Shown here: positions 43,092-52,711 of the stretch, piece after piece | Layout of the letters: the number at the start of each line of letters is the position of its first letter | Numbering within the stretch: the stretch's first letter is position 1 | From: Pseudocercospora fijiensis CIRAD86 | Lineage: Eukaryota; Ascomycota; Dothideomycetes; Mycosphaerellales; Mycosphaerellaceae | Reading direction: 5' to 3' | Length of the DNA: 64,000 nt | NCBI RefSeq assembly: GCF_000340215.1 | Contig: NW_006921533.1 | Location: 3,274,273-3,338,272, forward strand | Notes under the pieces: generated by a model | Databases searched by the model: none | The model's input: only the letters and a program-made list of their open reading frames with translations | What the model was told of the DNA's origin: nothing | Position numbers and translations under genes: made by a program

Positions 43092-44129
43092 CTATGCATC
43101 AATTCGTGCACGACAGGATGGACAAGTTCGACGATGCAGCCAAGGCTCGAGACATTCCGTGCAGAACCAATGTCGACAGGAGAGCTGCGTGACTGTAGTG
43201 CCGACGTCAATATGTTCTTGACAGATCGAACAAGTCGCATGGCCATCTTCACCCTGGTCGGCAATTGTGATCTCTCGTCTGGATAGAGCATCGATGGAGA
43301 TGATCGGACCAGGAGCCTGTTGGGCTGGATCAGCAAGCGCTTGAATCGCATCGCGTACGGAATCTTGGGCAATGCGTAGGTTTTGACGTCCAAAGCGATC
43401 AAGTCGAGCTCCTTGACGGATTCGTGCTTCGAGCGTGGTCGCTTGTTGGAGAAGATCGTCTGCTAGTCGCAGCGGCTCGTTGCCCGCGGGTTGACCGAAC
43501 CTCCGATCAAAGTCGTCTTCTTCATCAGTTTCCATCTCAGCGGGATTGAATCGAAACCGTGGACCGGGAAGGGCAGCTTCCATTTCTCGCTCGAGCTCCA
43601 GGCCAGGAGCACGATCATCACGGAAGAATGGTATATCGTCTACGCCTCTGTTTCGCGGCATCGTCGGCGGGAATTGAATTGAATCCATGGCGTCGTCGGA
43701 GAATGTTGGGGATGGCGGAGGTCCGCGTAGTCCTGTACTGGGAGAAGTGCGAGCGTTGAAGCTGCTGGGAAATCCTGGCAGATCTGCCTCTTCGAGGTCG
43801 TCGATGAATCTGTCAAAATCATCGTCAGTATCAACGTTGGCCATGGTCATGTCATCGGGCTCGACGATGCGAGTGCCATGGCTTCTGGAGAGCGGTGAAG
43901 ATTCTGGGCGGCGCTGGTAGGGATTGCTGGTGGGAGTGACGATGCGAGTCTCGTATGGGACGGTCCCGGTGGCTTGCAAGAGCTGTTGGAGATGGCCGCG
44001 GTTTCGAGGTGCATTTGGTGGGAAAGGCAAAGGTGGTGGTCTTGGTCGACGATCTCGTGCCTCTTCAAGGGGAAAGTCGTCTGCGAGGGATCGATGCCCT
44101 CGGCCGCCCGAAGAGGAACGACGAGACAT
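43092..44129 (-). CDS. RING-finger protein, putative E3 ubiquitin ligase (345 aa)
   Basis: Single exon from ATG 44129 (MSRRSSSGGRGHRSLADD) to TAG 43092. The first 190 residues are disordered, Pro/Arg-rich and then acidic (DTDDDFDRFIDDLEE). A helical segment at about 225-275 follows (LADDLLQQATTLEARIRQ). The C-terminal RING has Cys300, Cys303, Cys318, His320, Cys323, Cys326, Cys336 and Cys339 (CSICQEHI, SCRHWFCTECLEPWL, TCPSC), a complete C3HC4 set. The layout, a long disordered region with a C-terminal RING, is common in cytosolic quality-control ligases of the RNF126/San1 type; that comparison is inference. No membrane segment is present. Confidence 0.8.
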   Translation of the reverse strand: MSRRSSSGGRGHRSLADDFPLEEARDRRPRPPPLPFPPNAPRNRGHLQQLLQATGTVPYETRIVTPTSNPYQRRPESSPLSRSHGTRIVEPDDMTMANVDTDDDFDRFIDDLEEADLPGFPSSFNARTSPSTGLRGPPPSPTFSDDAMDSIQFPPTMPRNRGVDDIPFFRDDRAPGLELEREMEAALPGPRFRFNPAEMETDEEDDFDRRFGQPAGNEPLRLADDLLQQATTLEARIRQGARLDRFGRQNLRIAQDSVRDAIQALADPAQQAPGPIISIDALSRREITIADQGEDGHATCSICQEHIDVGTTVTQLSCRHWFCTECLEPWLHRRTCPSCRARIDA

Positions 44130-45910
44130 GGCGACTGTTGTAGTCCGTAGGTTAGAGCTCTGTGATGTCTCCGAGTGTGGGTTTGGTGATTGCTGAAGGT
44201 TGCAGTCAGGGCGATGTCAAGTAAAGTCCGGCAATACTTAGATCGCTGTGTGCTGCAAGTAAGGGTGTCTGGTGTGACATCGTAAGAGTAGGAGGATGAG
44301 CTCTACTTTTTAAGCTAGATACCAGGCTGTCGACTTCACTAACCTCCCATTCACATACCCCGTTCACTTTTCGGGACAATGCCATTGTGGAAAGCAGACA
44401 TTGTGCGTCGAACGCGATGACAAGAAATCGAGCCGCAGAACAAAGAGCATAATGCATTGAGTATTCCAGAACACACAACGCCGCAACTGCCTTTCGATTG
44501 GATTGGGCCTGCTGATACGCATTAGCTGACAAGATCAATCAGATCAATCGAGCATTACCATTAGGCAAGGCTTCACGCAGCGATACAATCCTGATCTCAA
44601 GAATTACGATGAGCGTTTGAACCAAATAGAAGGAGACGCGTTCCGAAGGTCGGTATACTCTAGAAAAGTGCCTCCTGCAGGACGAAGTCAGATCGGAGAG
44701 TCTTCATGAACCGCCTGCACACAATCCCATTCTGATTATCGAAACCTACAATACACTATTGTCCATGGACGAAGAGAGATTGAACGCCGGGACAGAGGGA
44801 ACGCTGACAGAGCAGGACAAAGGCCCTCGGAGTCCGGTGCATCAGCGGTTGAAATGCATTCGATTTGATTACAGGCCCAGAGAATTGAATCAAAAGTCAG
44901 AGTTCTTGGCAACGAGACCCAGCTTCCAAAGACATTCGGAAGGACAAAGAGAGATGCAGCAGGTAGCTCGATATTGACTATTATCCCTACAGATCAGGGC
45001 ACTGGCAACTTGGCAACAATACCTCAAAATTCCACGCATGAAGAAAAGCTGCTTCACTGCGGTGTTGGTCTCGGCCATTGTGAGAAAAAGCGGCACAAAA
45101 ATTTTCTCCGAAGTTGGTTCGTTCTGCAGTGCGTGGACTGAGATTCCTCAGGACGGACGTTCGCTTGTGTGGTCTGCAGTTGGATCGTCAGCTGATGTCT
45201 ATCTAGCAAGTGCTTGTCGACATGGTGGATTGGGCATATTTGTACGCTAGCGGAATTTACCGAAACTTTCCGCAAGTGAAGGCATGTGCGCTTGGTGAGC
45301 GCGCCAATCACGGCTCACATGGTGCTCAGGACTCACGCGATGAAGTTGGTGAGACTGTGAGAGGGGAAAGGAAGAGACTGATTGATTGCACTGGCAGCTC
45401 TCATGCTCTAAACCACGGATAATCTACGCCGGTTCCTCACTCTATCTCCTCGGATCTCCGGTCTGCCGCTGTCGATTTTGCTGCAGTACCGTATCGTGCA
45501 CTTGTTCCTGCGCGGCGAGTGTTGCACAAAGGACTACAGATACCTTTGTTCCAAATGAACGCCTTCCGCTCGAAATCGCGACGCCCTATGTGAAAGACGC
45601 AGGAGTGGCATTATCAAGCCATCTTGCAACAGGCAAGAGGGCGCACAATGGTCGACACGGCGGCGCGGGAGTCTGAGGCCTACGACGGCTTGGCCCCAAC
45701 ACTTTGTGGTGAATTTCGAGGCAAGTCAGCTGAGTAAACCGGCTAAACAGGGAATTTGCTGACAACTTGGACTGTATCGACGACAGCTTGTAGTGTACTT
45801 CAAACCGTTCGCTGAACAAGAGGGCCCGAAGATGCTATAGATCAAAACGATGCTGTATTGGGGTATAGTGCGGCAGTAGAAACAATCAATTGCTTAGCAG
45901 CAACGCCGAC
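44130..45910. other. 1.8 kb spacer between RING gene and PMS1, no gene supported
   Basis: The first 100-200 bp are the RING-gene promoter. The remaining short frames on both strands are unconvincing, and no RNA gene or repeat was recognised. Confidence 0.4.
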
Positions 45911-48900
45911 TCACCTGCTCTCGAGCCATGCCTTCCAATCCGTCTTACCGGTCTGCGCGCCGTGAGCTACATTATCCTCCTCGGCACCCAAAAGATCATC
46001 TTCCTTCCAAGACGACCATGCATTCAGACCAGCGAGATGTCTCATCGTGGGTCTGCCATGTGGACAATTCCATGGTTTCTCCATCTCGCCCATATGACGT
46101 ACGACTTTGCCCATTTGTGCCATGGTAAGTGTCTTGCCAACCATGATTGAGCTACGGCAGGCACGCATCGCAAGCATACGCTGCACTTTCCTTGGGCGAG
46201 GAATGTCCAGTGAGCCAGTTGGATGCTCTGATAGGAGGTGAAGCAGTTCCTCGAGATCGGACAAGTCAAACGTCTTCTCCTTGCTCATGGGCAGTGTGAG
46301 AAGACGGCAGCGCCTGCCAGTCATCACGGGCTCATCAGAGTCGTGAACAGTCGATGTCGTCTCGATCTCGAAGCCGTTGGCCTTTAATGCATCACCGTTT
46401 GACAAAACGACCTCCTCTTGAGTTGCTGTAAGTTGTAATGGTTTTGGTCTAACAAGACGCTGCGATTGCAGTGTGACTGTACGCTGCAGACGCTCATAAT
46501 TGTATTTCTCATCAGCTGCATGCTGGTCAACGATGAACAAATCGTCGTCATCACCAGGCTCGGCCGCAGGCCTGACAGCAAGGATGAAGCCTAGATTGAA
46601 TTGCCCGATGATGCGCATGCGGGCGAAATCTGGCTTGGTGACGGTCAGCGACAGCCTGCTCTCAGCTGCTACGTCGTCCAGCTCATCCTTGACGAGGGCA
46701 TTGTCACCATCGCGAGTCTCACAGACCTGTATTGATGTTGCCGCGAAGCTCTCGACTTGCTTTCTGATCTTATCAGCGTCAACCTTCACAGTCGCTTCGA
46801 GATGTAGAGTAGAGTCTTTCCGATTGCCGCCGTTCTTAAGCATTTGCTTCGCTCGTTTAAGATTGTCCTCCGTTGGTCTCGCGGCAGATTCTTCCGCTTG
46901 CTGTATTATGCGGGCTACCCTCTCGTCCTCCCTGAGCTTCTTTTCATCTTCGTCCACATACTCATCGTCCCATGGATCGTCATTAGCATCTCCAGGAGTC
47001 AAGTCATCGAGGACATCCGACGCCAAATTAGGCAGCAACGGTCTCGTAAAGGAAACATCTTGAGCCGCCTCGACGGAGTCGCCAGGTAGCTCTGGTGGGT
47101 CATCATGATCTCTGCTCTCAGATGCTAGACTGGCAAGGTCATCATCTTCGTCAGGGCTTGCAGTTGCAGCACTATTCTCGAATTCCAGCTTAAGCTGGGA
47201 TCCAGGCGCAGCAAAATTCTTTCTTAAGCCGCGGGCAAGTGATGGACTTGCTCCGTACTGCGCAACCCGCTGTGAATCTTCAGGCTGGTGGAGCCGCATC
47301 TTCTTGTACGGCGGACTAGTTCCTATCACAGTCATCGTCGTAACGTCGCCGATGGTGATTTCGGCAACCTGATGAGGGGTTCTTCTAGGTCGCATACGCT
47401 CAAAAGCATTGATGACTGGACCGTTTGGTAATTTCTGCGTCCCTGGTGTTAACGCTGGAATTGAAGGTTGTTGTGCCACGCCAGAAGCCATACTCTGGCT
47501 GACAGACTGTTCAGATTGCGCAGAAGTGTTTTCTGTCTCGGTGTCGATGGTGTCTCCCACGTGCTCATGAGATTTCCGCATTCCGTTCTCGTGCGCTATT
47601 TCCATGGCAGCATTGAAGTCTCGAACCTGACGATCTGGTTGCGGGGGCGGCTGGGAGAAGAAGTCACCAAATGGTGTACTCAGCGGATCTGGATTCAAAA
47701 CCGCATCGTTGGCGACATTATCCGCCCCTCCAATAGCGATATCAACATCGCCATCCTTGTCCTCTTCAAGCAGCGATGCAGTTTCCATTGCCTGTTCCAC
47801 ACAATCACCGGAATCTTGTGCATCTTCTGTCATTTGAGCAATATCATCGGGGGGCTGCTGCTGCTGCTGCTTCTGAAGAGAGTCTGCGAGTTTTTGTTTC
47901 CCCTTACTAACGTCGCCATTCCTGGGTCTCGCCTCTTTTCGAGGCTCCGCATCCCTGCCAACCCAATTATGAATAAGATTAGATGGCGAGCTGACAGAGT
48001 TCGCACCAATAATGCCATGCAACTCTAGCGATGAAGCAGAGCTGTCAATTTCATCGTCGCTCCCTTCCGGTTCCGGCCCACTTTCCGGCGTCGTGGTATC
48101 TGCATTGTCTGGCTTCCGCAATGTGAGGGGCTGGTACGATGGCAGTTTGCGGTTGGGCAAGGTGGACTGAGGCACTGTGTGATCGGTTTCATTGAATAGC
48201 TTTCTAAGGGCTTCCTTCAAACTCTCAATCATTGCCGTCTGGTCGTGCAGCATAATCGTTCGTTTGTCAGGACTGACGTTGACGTCATATGCATTGGTGT
48301 TCATGACCAAATTCGCGAAGATGAACGGCTCTTGCGATACATTGAAGCTCTTGTAAACTTCCCTGAAAGCCTTGAGGATTTGAGGTAGTTGACATGGCCT
48401 GCCGTTGACGAAGAACATCTGACGATCTGGAGCCTGACGACCTTCGCCGAAAATAGGCTTTGAGATGTGACCTTGCACACGGACCTCCATCTCGCGATCG
48501 GTAGCCTGAGTGGACCAATTCCGTGCACTTTGCGAGGCTGGGCCAATACTAGGAGCCATCTCGAGGTGCAAATCCAGCTTCACCAAGGCTAATAAAGACT
48601 TGGCGCCAAAGACATTTGTGATGTTCTCCTTGGTGGTGGTGTTGGATTTGGTGGAGAAGACTGTTACCTTCTTGCCCTTTGGCATGGTGTTGCTGACGGA
48701 GAAGCGCACACCAACACTGACACAGGCATAGGCATACAGAAGATTGAGCACTTTGGTGTATTCGCGCTTGATGTTCTTTTCGAGCTCCTTTCGGCGGACG
48801 GGAAGGTTGTAGAAGATATCTTCGACGTACACGGTGGTGCCTTTCTGGGCGGCAGAGACGGAAGTGCTCTTGAGCTTGCCAGACACTTCAAAGTCGAGTC

Positions 48901-49270
48901 TCTTGCCGACTGCGCCATCTTCCGCGCGAGCAGTCAAGACATGAAACTTGGACAGGGCACATAGCGAGGACAATGCTTCGCCACGGAAGCCGAAGGTGTT
49001 GAGAGACGTCAGGTCGTCGTAGCTCGATAGCTTTGACGTAAAATGCTTAAGAGCAATGGTATCGTAGTCGTCTGGCGCGATGCCTTTGCCGTTATCCTGC
49101 ACCTCAATGGAATCTAGTCCCTGATTCTTGAAGCGTATGTCGATGGATGTGGCGCCAGCGTCGAGGGCATTCTCCACGAGCTCCTTGGCCACGCTCTGGA
49201 GGTCGACAATGACTTGTCCCGACTGGATGTGATGTACGGAGCGATGCTCTATGGCCTTGATGCTGGCCAT
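45911..49270 (-). CDS. PMS1: DNA mismatch repair protein Pms1 (PMS2-type MutL homologue, 1119 aa)
   Basis: Single long exon. I start at ATG 49270 (MASIKAIEHRSVHHIQSGQV); the frame is open further upstream through a histidine run, but the family begins here. The GHKL ATPase is complete: VAKELVENALDAGATSI, DNGKGI, TSKL, FGFRGEALSSL, then KGTTVYVEDIFYNLPVRRKE. A long acidic linker (about 380-820) contains a Gln run. The C-terminal endonuclease has DQHAADEKYNYE (residue 915 on), matching DQHA(X)2E(X)4E, and later ACRSSIMVG and NCPHGRPTMRHL. Pms1 pairs with Mlh1 as MutL-alpha and nicks the new strand after MutS recognition. All catalytic motifs are intact. The TGA overlaps a gtgagt donor, so a small extra 3' exon cannot be excluded. 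Confidence 0.92.
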   Translation of the reverse strand: MASIKAIEHRSVHHIQSGQVIVDLQSVAKELVENALDAGATSIDIRFKNQGLDSIEVQDNGKGIAPDDYDTIALKHFTSKLSSYDDLTSLNTFGFRGEALSSLCALSKFHVLTARAEDGAVGKRLDFEVSGKLKSTSVSAAQKGTTVYVEDIFYNLPVRRKELEKNIKREYTKVLNLLYAYACVSVGVRFSVSNTMPKGKKVTVFSTKSNTTTKENITNVFGAKSLLALVKLDLHLEMAPSIGPASQSARNWSTQATDREMEVRVQGHISKPIFGEGRQAPDRQMFFVNGRPCQLPQILKAFREVYKSFNVSQEPFIFANLVMNTNAYDVNVSPDKRTIMLHDQTAMIESLKEALRKLFNETDHTVPQSTLPNRKLPSYQPLTLRKPDNADTTTPESGPEPEGSDDEIDSSASSLELHGIIGANSVSSPSNLIHNWVGRDAEPRKEARPRNGDVSKGKQKLADSLQKQQQQQPPDDIAQMTEDAQDSGDCVEQAMETASLLEEDKDGDVDIAIGGADNVANDAVLNPDPLSTPFGDFFSQPPPQPDRQVRDFNAAMEIAHENGMRKSHEHVGDTIDTETENTSAQSEQSVSQSMASGVAQQPSIPALTPGTQKLPNGPVINAFERMRPRRTPHQVAEITIGDVTTMTVIGTSPPYKKMRLHQPEDSQRVAQYGASPSLARGLRKNFAAPGSQLKLEFENSAATASPDEDDDLASLASESRDHDDPPELPGDSVEAAQDVSFTRPLLPNLASDVLDDLTPGDANDDPWDDEYVDEDEKKLREDERVARIIQQAEESAARPTEDNLKRAKQMLKNGGNRKDSTLHLEATVKVDADKIRKQVESFAATSIQVCETRDGDNALVKDELDDVAAESRLSLTVTKPDFARMRIIGQFNLGFILAVRPAAEPGDDDDLFIVDQHAADEKYNYERLQRTVTLQSQRLVRPKPLQLTATQEEVVLSNGDALKANGFEIETTSTVHDSDEPVMTGRRCRLLTLPMSKEKTFDLSDLEELLHLLSEHPTGSLDIPRPRKVQRMLAMRACRSSIMVGKTLTMAQMGKVVRHMGEMEKPWNCPHGRPTMRHLAGLNAWSSWKEDDLLGAEEDNVAHGAQTGKTDWKAWLESR

Positions 49271-49300
49271 GGCCGGCGTTGCTTCAGCCCATTTTTGGTG

Positions 49301-49331
49301 ATGGTGGTGGTGGTGGTGGTGGTGGTGGTGG
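49301..49331. repeat. (GTG)n microsatellite in the PMS1-rhodanese intergenic region
   Basis: About ten near-perfect GTG units starting 30 bp upstream of the PMS1 start codon. On the minus strand the repeat is in frame with PMS1 and would encode a His tract if an upstream start were used. Confidence 0.85.
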
Positions 49332-49476
49332 TCGGTTGGAGAAGCAGGAAGAGCGCGTCGACGCGTTCCTCGTTTCGGAGTCGAGTGCCAAGCCTGCACG
49401 GGCCGACATGTCATCTAGAACTAGCTTTCTGTTCATTATCATCTCATCAGCACACATTCACTCACAGAATCCTAAA

Positions 49477-50057
49477 ATGGCATTCGCACGGTCAGCAGCG
49501 TCGGCGGCGCTCAGAAGCGTTGTCTGTACGTCAGCTCGACGATTTCCCGCAACGCGAAGCCATGTCAAGCCACCATTGCAGCCGGCACACCAGCCATTGA
49601 AGCCAACATTCACTTCGGTCCGCTGGCATTCCGCATCAGGCTCGCTGTCCAAAGTCTACGATTTCAGCACAGTCAAGGACATGAGCGAGAAGCCATCGGC
49701 AGACCGCATACTTATTGGTGGGTCGCACAATCAAGAGGCTCCATATACATGAACATCTTACCCAAACCAGACGTTCGCGAGCCCGCTGAATACGAAGCCG
49801 GCTACATTCCCACTGCCATCAACCTTCCCATCAAGTCGCAGCCCGATGCGCTGTTCCTGCCCGAAGAAGAGTTCGAAGATCGATTCGGCTTTGAGAAGCC
49901 AGCCACCGACAAAGAAGTTATATTTTATTGCAAGTCTGGCGTACGGAGTAGTGCAGCTGCCCAATTGGCACAGCAGCACGGATACACGAACGTGGCGGAG
50001 TATCGAGGCAGTTGGCTAGACTGGACGAAGAACGGCGGAACTGCTAGTAAGCCTTGA
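49477..50057 (+). CDS. mitochondrial single-domain rhodanese (thiosulfate sulfurtransferase-like, 175 aa, 2 exons)
   Basis: Exons are 49477-49717 and 49771-50057; the 53-bp intron (gtgggt...aaccag) splits the Asp codon of ILIDVREPAEYEAGYIP. The first 50 residues are Arg/Ser/Ala-rich with no acidic residues (MAFARSAASAALRSV...RFPATRSH), a mitochondrial presequence. One rhodanese domain follows with DVREP, GYIPTAINLP and the active-site loop YCKSGVRS with Cys134, then GYTNVAEYRGSWLDW. Single-domain rhodaneses (yeast RDL type) transfer sulfane sulfur from thiosulfate or glutathione persulfide. The gene is divergent from PMS1, with 206 bp between start codons. All catalytic residues are present. 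Confidence 0.88.
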
Positions 50058-51286
50058 GCATCGATACGCTGCCGCAAAAGAGGAACGCGTGGACTTGATC
50101 GGGTCACACGACAAATGGACGACGGACTCCACGCTACCTCGCGTATAGTACAAATATGCGACAGTTTCTCCTGTATCTTTGCGAAAGAGGAGCAAGGCTG
50201 TAGACCTGGGAATCACTCAGTCCTACAATGCCAAAAACAACCTCGATATACCGAAAGAAGTTAGTCAGCCCTCCACGCCAGGATTACCAGCTGACCTTGT
50301 ATTCCTCTGTCTGCCGGCCGCGTTCAAGTGATTGCCGCTCTCGAACTGGCACAGGGTTTATGGCAGAGAGACGTTGAGCTGAATTGTATCAAAGCTCATT
50401 TGCGCACAATCCGGCTACCTTTGGACACTATCACCCCTTGGTCTTGGCAAGTCTTCCTCGTAGCTGCTGGCACTGACTGCGCCACTCTTGAACCAAAGCC
50501 CTATTTTGTGAGCTCTCGGCGATCGCAGAAATGCCTGTGAAAAGCACTGTCGACGTTGAACTAGCCTCAGAGGGCTCCGACGACCCAGGCGCCTGAGTCT
50601 GATCCTCCCGCATCACCATCTCTATTTCTCTTGGCCCTGGCAGGGAGCGATGCCAACGCTTATCAGGCTCGCACTGAGCATTATGCCTTGGTTCCGGAAG
50701 CTCTTCAGAAGGAAGAATCGATGATGGCTCTTGTTCGAACCGCGCAGACCCGAGTTTCTTTGCGCACCCCAAAGTTGGGGTGTCGTTACATACACCTGGA
50801 CTCCGTCTCTAGATTTTGAAAATTTTGTTAACTGTGGTATTACTTGTGTTAGGCAAAAAGCGCAGAAAGCGAGCATTGCCGGACAGTGATGCTCCATCTC
50901 CTGAGGATGTGATTGAGGTCAAAGCCAACCATGGAGCTGCATTAATCATACCTGCTCCACTGCTACAGCCTGCCGCGCGGGGTACCACACAGGCTGCTCG
51001 CAGTGGAGCTACCGGTTTGCGAATGGCATGGCTTACAAAGTGGTACATCGGCGACTTCTTCCCTGGTTACATCATAAAATGCCCCATTCACGAAACCTCA
51101 ATGCTTTTCTGAGCAACGGAAGCAACGGGCATATTCATAGGTGTGAAAATATGCCGGAGGTTTTTGACTTATCTCTTCATATGAATCATCGTGGCTTCTA
51201 GCCCAATGCAAAATTGTCATCTGAAAAGCTATGTTCATGTTACGATACTCATGTCATGTATGCATGCTTGCTGTGTAAGTCACACT
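50058..51286. other. 1.2 kb spacer, no gene supported
   Basis: Convergent space between the rhodanese and tail-anchored protein genes. A plus frame near 50830-51112 has a short hydrophobic start and a basic stretch but no ATG or motif. Probably non-coding. Confidence 0.4.
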
Positions 51287-52123
51287 TCATTTTCTCACGA
51301 CCAGGAACACAATGGCCATACTGATCACAGCAAAGATGAGAACACCGAACAATGAGATTAGCACGATCCGTGCCTTCTTCCTCCGTCTTGCTCGGAACAA
51401 GTTCTGTCTTATCCTCATCTCCTCCTTTCGTCGCTCCGCAGACAACCACTCAAAGTAATGATGTTCACTGGCATGCTTCTGACCATGACTTCGACTTCGA
51501 CCTCTCTCTAGATGCGGCGAAGCCTCAAACCTGGTTTCTCGCTGCCGCCGTGGGGCGTCACTGTGTGACCGGGTTCGAGTTGGCTCGATAGCGATTTCTG
51601 GAACCAGAATGGGCTGCTTCTGCCTCTGCTTCCCGAGGGCTTCAGCTTCCCAGTCGACGATAGCGTCTGACCGATCACTATGCGTTTCGTACAACCCGAG
51701 AATGTCGTTCGTAGTATCAGAAGAAGGCGGTTTCGATTTTCCCATTCCATGCACGCTAATATCTCCACACAAAGGCCAATCGTCTTTTTGTGCAACTTCT
51801 GGTGCAGGGAGTTCGACTAGCATTCGTCCTTGTGGAGAGGCTGTGCCTAATCGATTCTGCCATATTCTGCCTGCATTTACGGCGTTCAGTGGTGGAAGTG
51901 GCGGCCTCCTGGGCTCCAGGAATTTGGCCTCGCGAGCGTCTTCGACTGGACAGTAGTTTACTCCTCCGGATCTTGAACGCTGTCTTGATCTCGTCGAATG
52001 ACTTTGCTTCAGGTGCGGAAACGGTAGCGCTGGCAGTGGCTTATCGCTAGCAGCACTTTTTGGTGTCCCCAAGATTGGATCTGTTGCTGGCAATGGGTAC
52101 TCGCTCATCTCTGCCGCTGGCAT
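51287..52123 (-). CDS. uncharacterised tail-anchored membrane protein (278 aa)
   Basis: Single exon from ATG 52123 (MPAAEMSEYPLPATDP); an in-frame GTG just before it is not needed. Residues 1-245 are polar and mostly disordered, with proline-rich stretches (RRPPLPPLNAVNAGRIW), RSRS repeats and a short conserved-looking helix HHYFEWLSAERRKEEMRIRQNLF. After an RRRKK cluster the last 22 residues are one hydrophobic helix (VLISLFGVLIFAVISMAIVFLVV) ending RK. This is a tail-anchor topology with the bulk facing the cytosol. No enzymatic motif is present and I do not recognise the family. Confidence 0.65.
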   Translation of the reverse strand: MPAAEMSEYPLPATDPILGTPKSAASDKPLPALPFPHLKQSHSTRSRQRSRSGGVNYCPVEDAREAKFLEPRRPPLPPLNAVNAGRIWQNRLGTASPQGRMLVELPAPEVAQKDDWPLCGDISVHGMGKSKPPSSDTTNDILGLYETHSDRSDAIVDWEAEALGKQRQKQPILVPEIAIEPTRTRSHSDAPRRQRETRFEASPHLERGRSRSHGQKHASEHHYFEWLSAERRKEEMRIRQNLFRARRRKKARIVLISLFGVLIFAVISMAIVFLVVRK

Positions 52124-52711
52124 CACTGCCGTGTAACATAGAGTACAATCCGGGTTATCGGGCTATCATGCAGTACATGTAGTGTGTGACAAACAAAGAT
52201 CGACGGAGGAGAAGCGCGCGCGAGTTTCATGACGAGCAAACTGCTCAGGTGCGCTTAGAGACTAGGTACAGTGATACAGAGCTTTCAGAAATGACCCAAT
52301 GCCGATGGCTGCGAGGAGCCTGGCCTGCAGCCGCCCTGCGTCGTTTGACAAGGCTTTGAGACAACTTCAACCATCCTTGTGCACGCGGCGTGCAAGCTTT
52401 TTGCGCCGCCTCCGTTGTATACATCTTAGGGTCAGGAAAGGACCAGGACCAGACAAGTAGCATTGTGCTTGGAATGAAGCAGATGAGGAGTTTATCAGGC
52501 TGTGCATTAGTCAGAAGCCATGAAACCAGATATGGAGCCCAGCAAGTGCCATTGACGCCAAAGCTGAGAAACGTGCAGCGTGTATACTATTCTATGACGT
52601 CGATCAGCTCGTGAGGCATCGTAAGTTGTAACTCCTGACAGTTAAGCTTATAGGCGCTGTCCCACCATGGGGAATACGCAGGGGTGAAGTACGGATTCAG
52701 ATGAGGATCTG
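52124..52711. other. spacer, no gene supported
   Basis: Interval between the tail-anchored protein gene and the FAD-oxidase relic; nothing is recognised. Confidence 0.4.

Noticed and set aside
49271..49414. N-terminal His-run extension of PMS1
   Set aside because: The microsatellite is in frame, but the MutL family starts at MASIKAIEHRS; extension is not needed and is mentioned only as a hypothesis.
49279..49476. 5' extension of the rhodanese frame through a Gly run
   Set aside because: The Gly run is the GTG microsatellite read in plus; the ATG at 49477 begins a proper mitochondrial presequence.
50816..51112. 98-codon frame with a hydrophobic start
   Set aside because: Begins with TTG, no ATG in suitable context and no motif; not supported.
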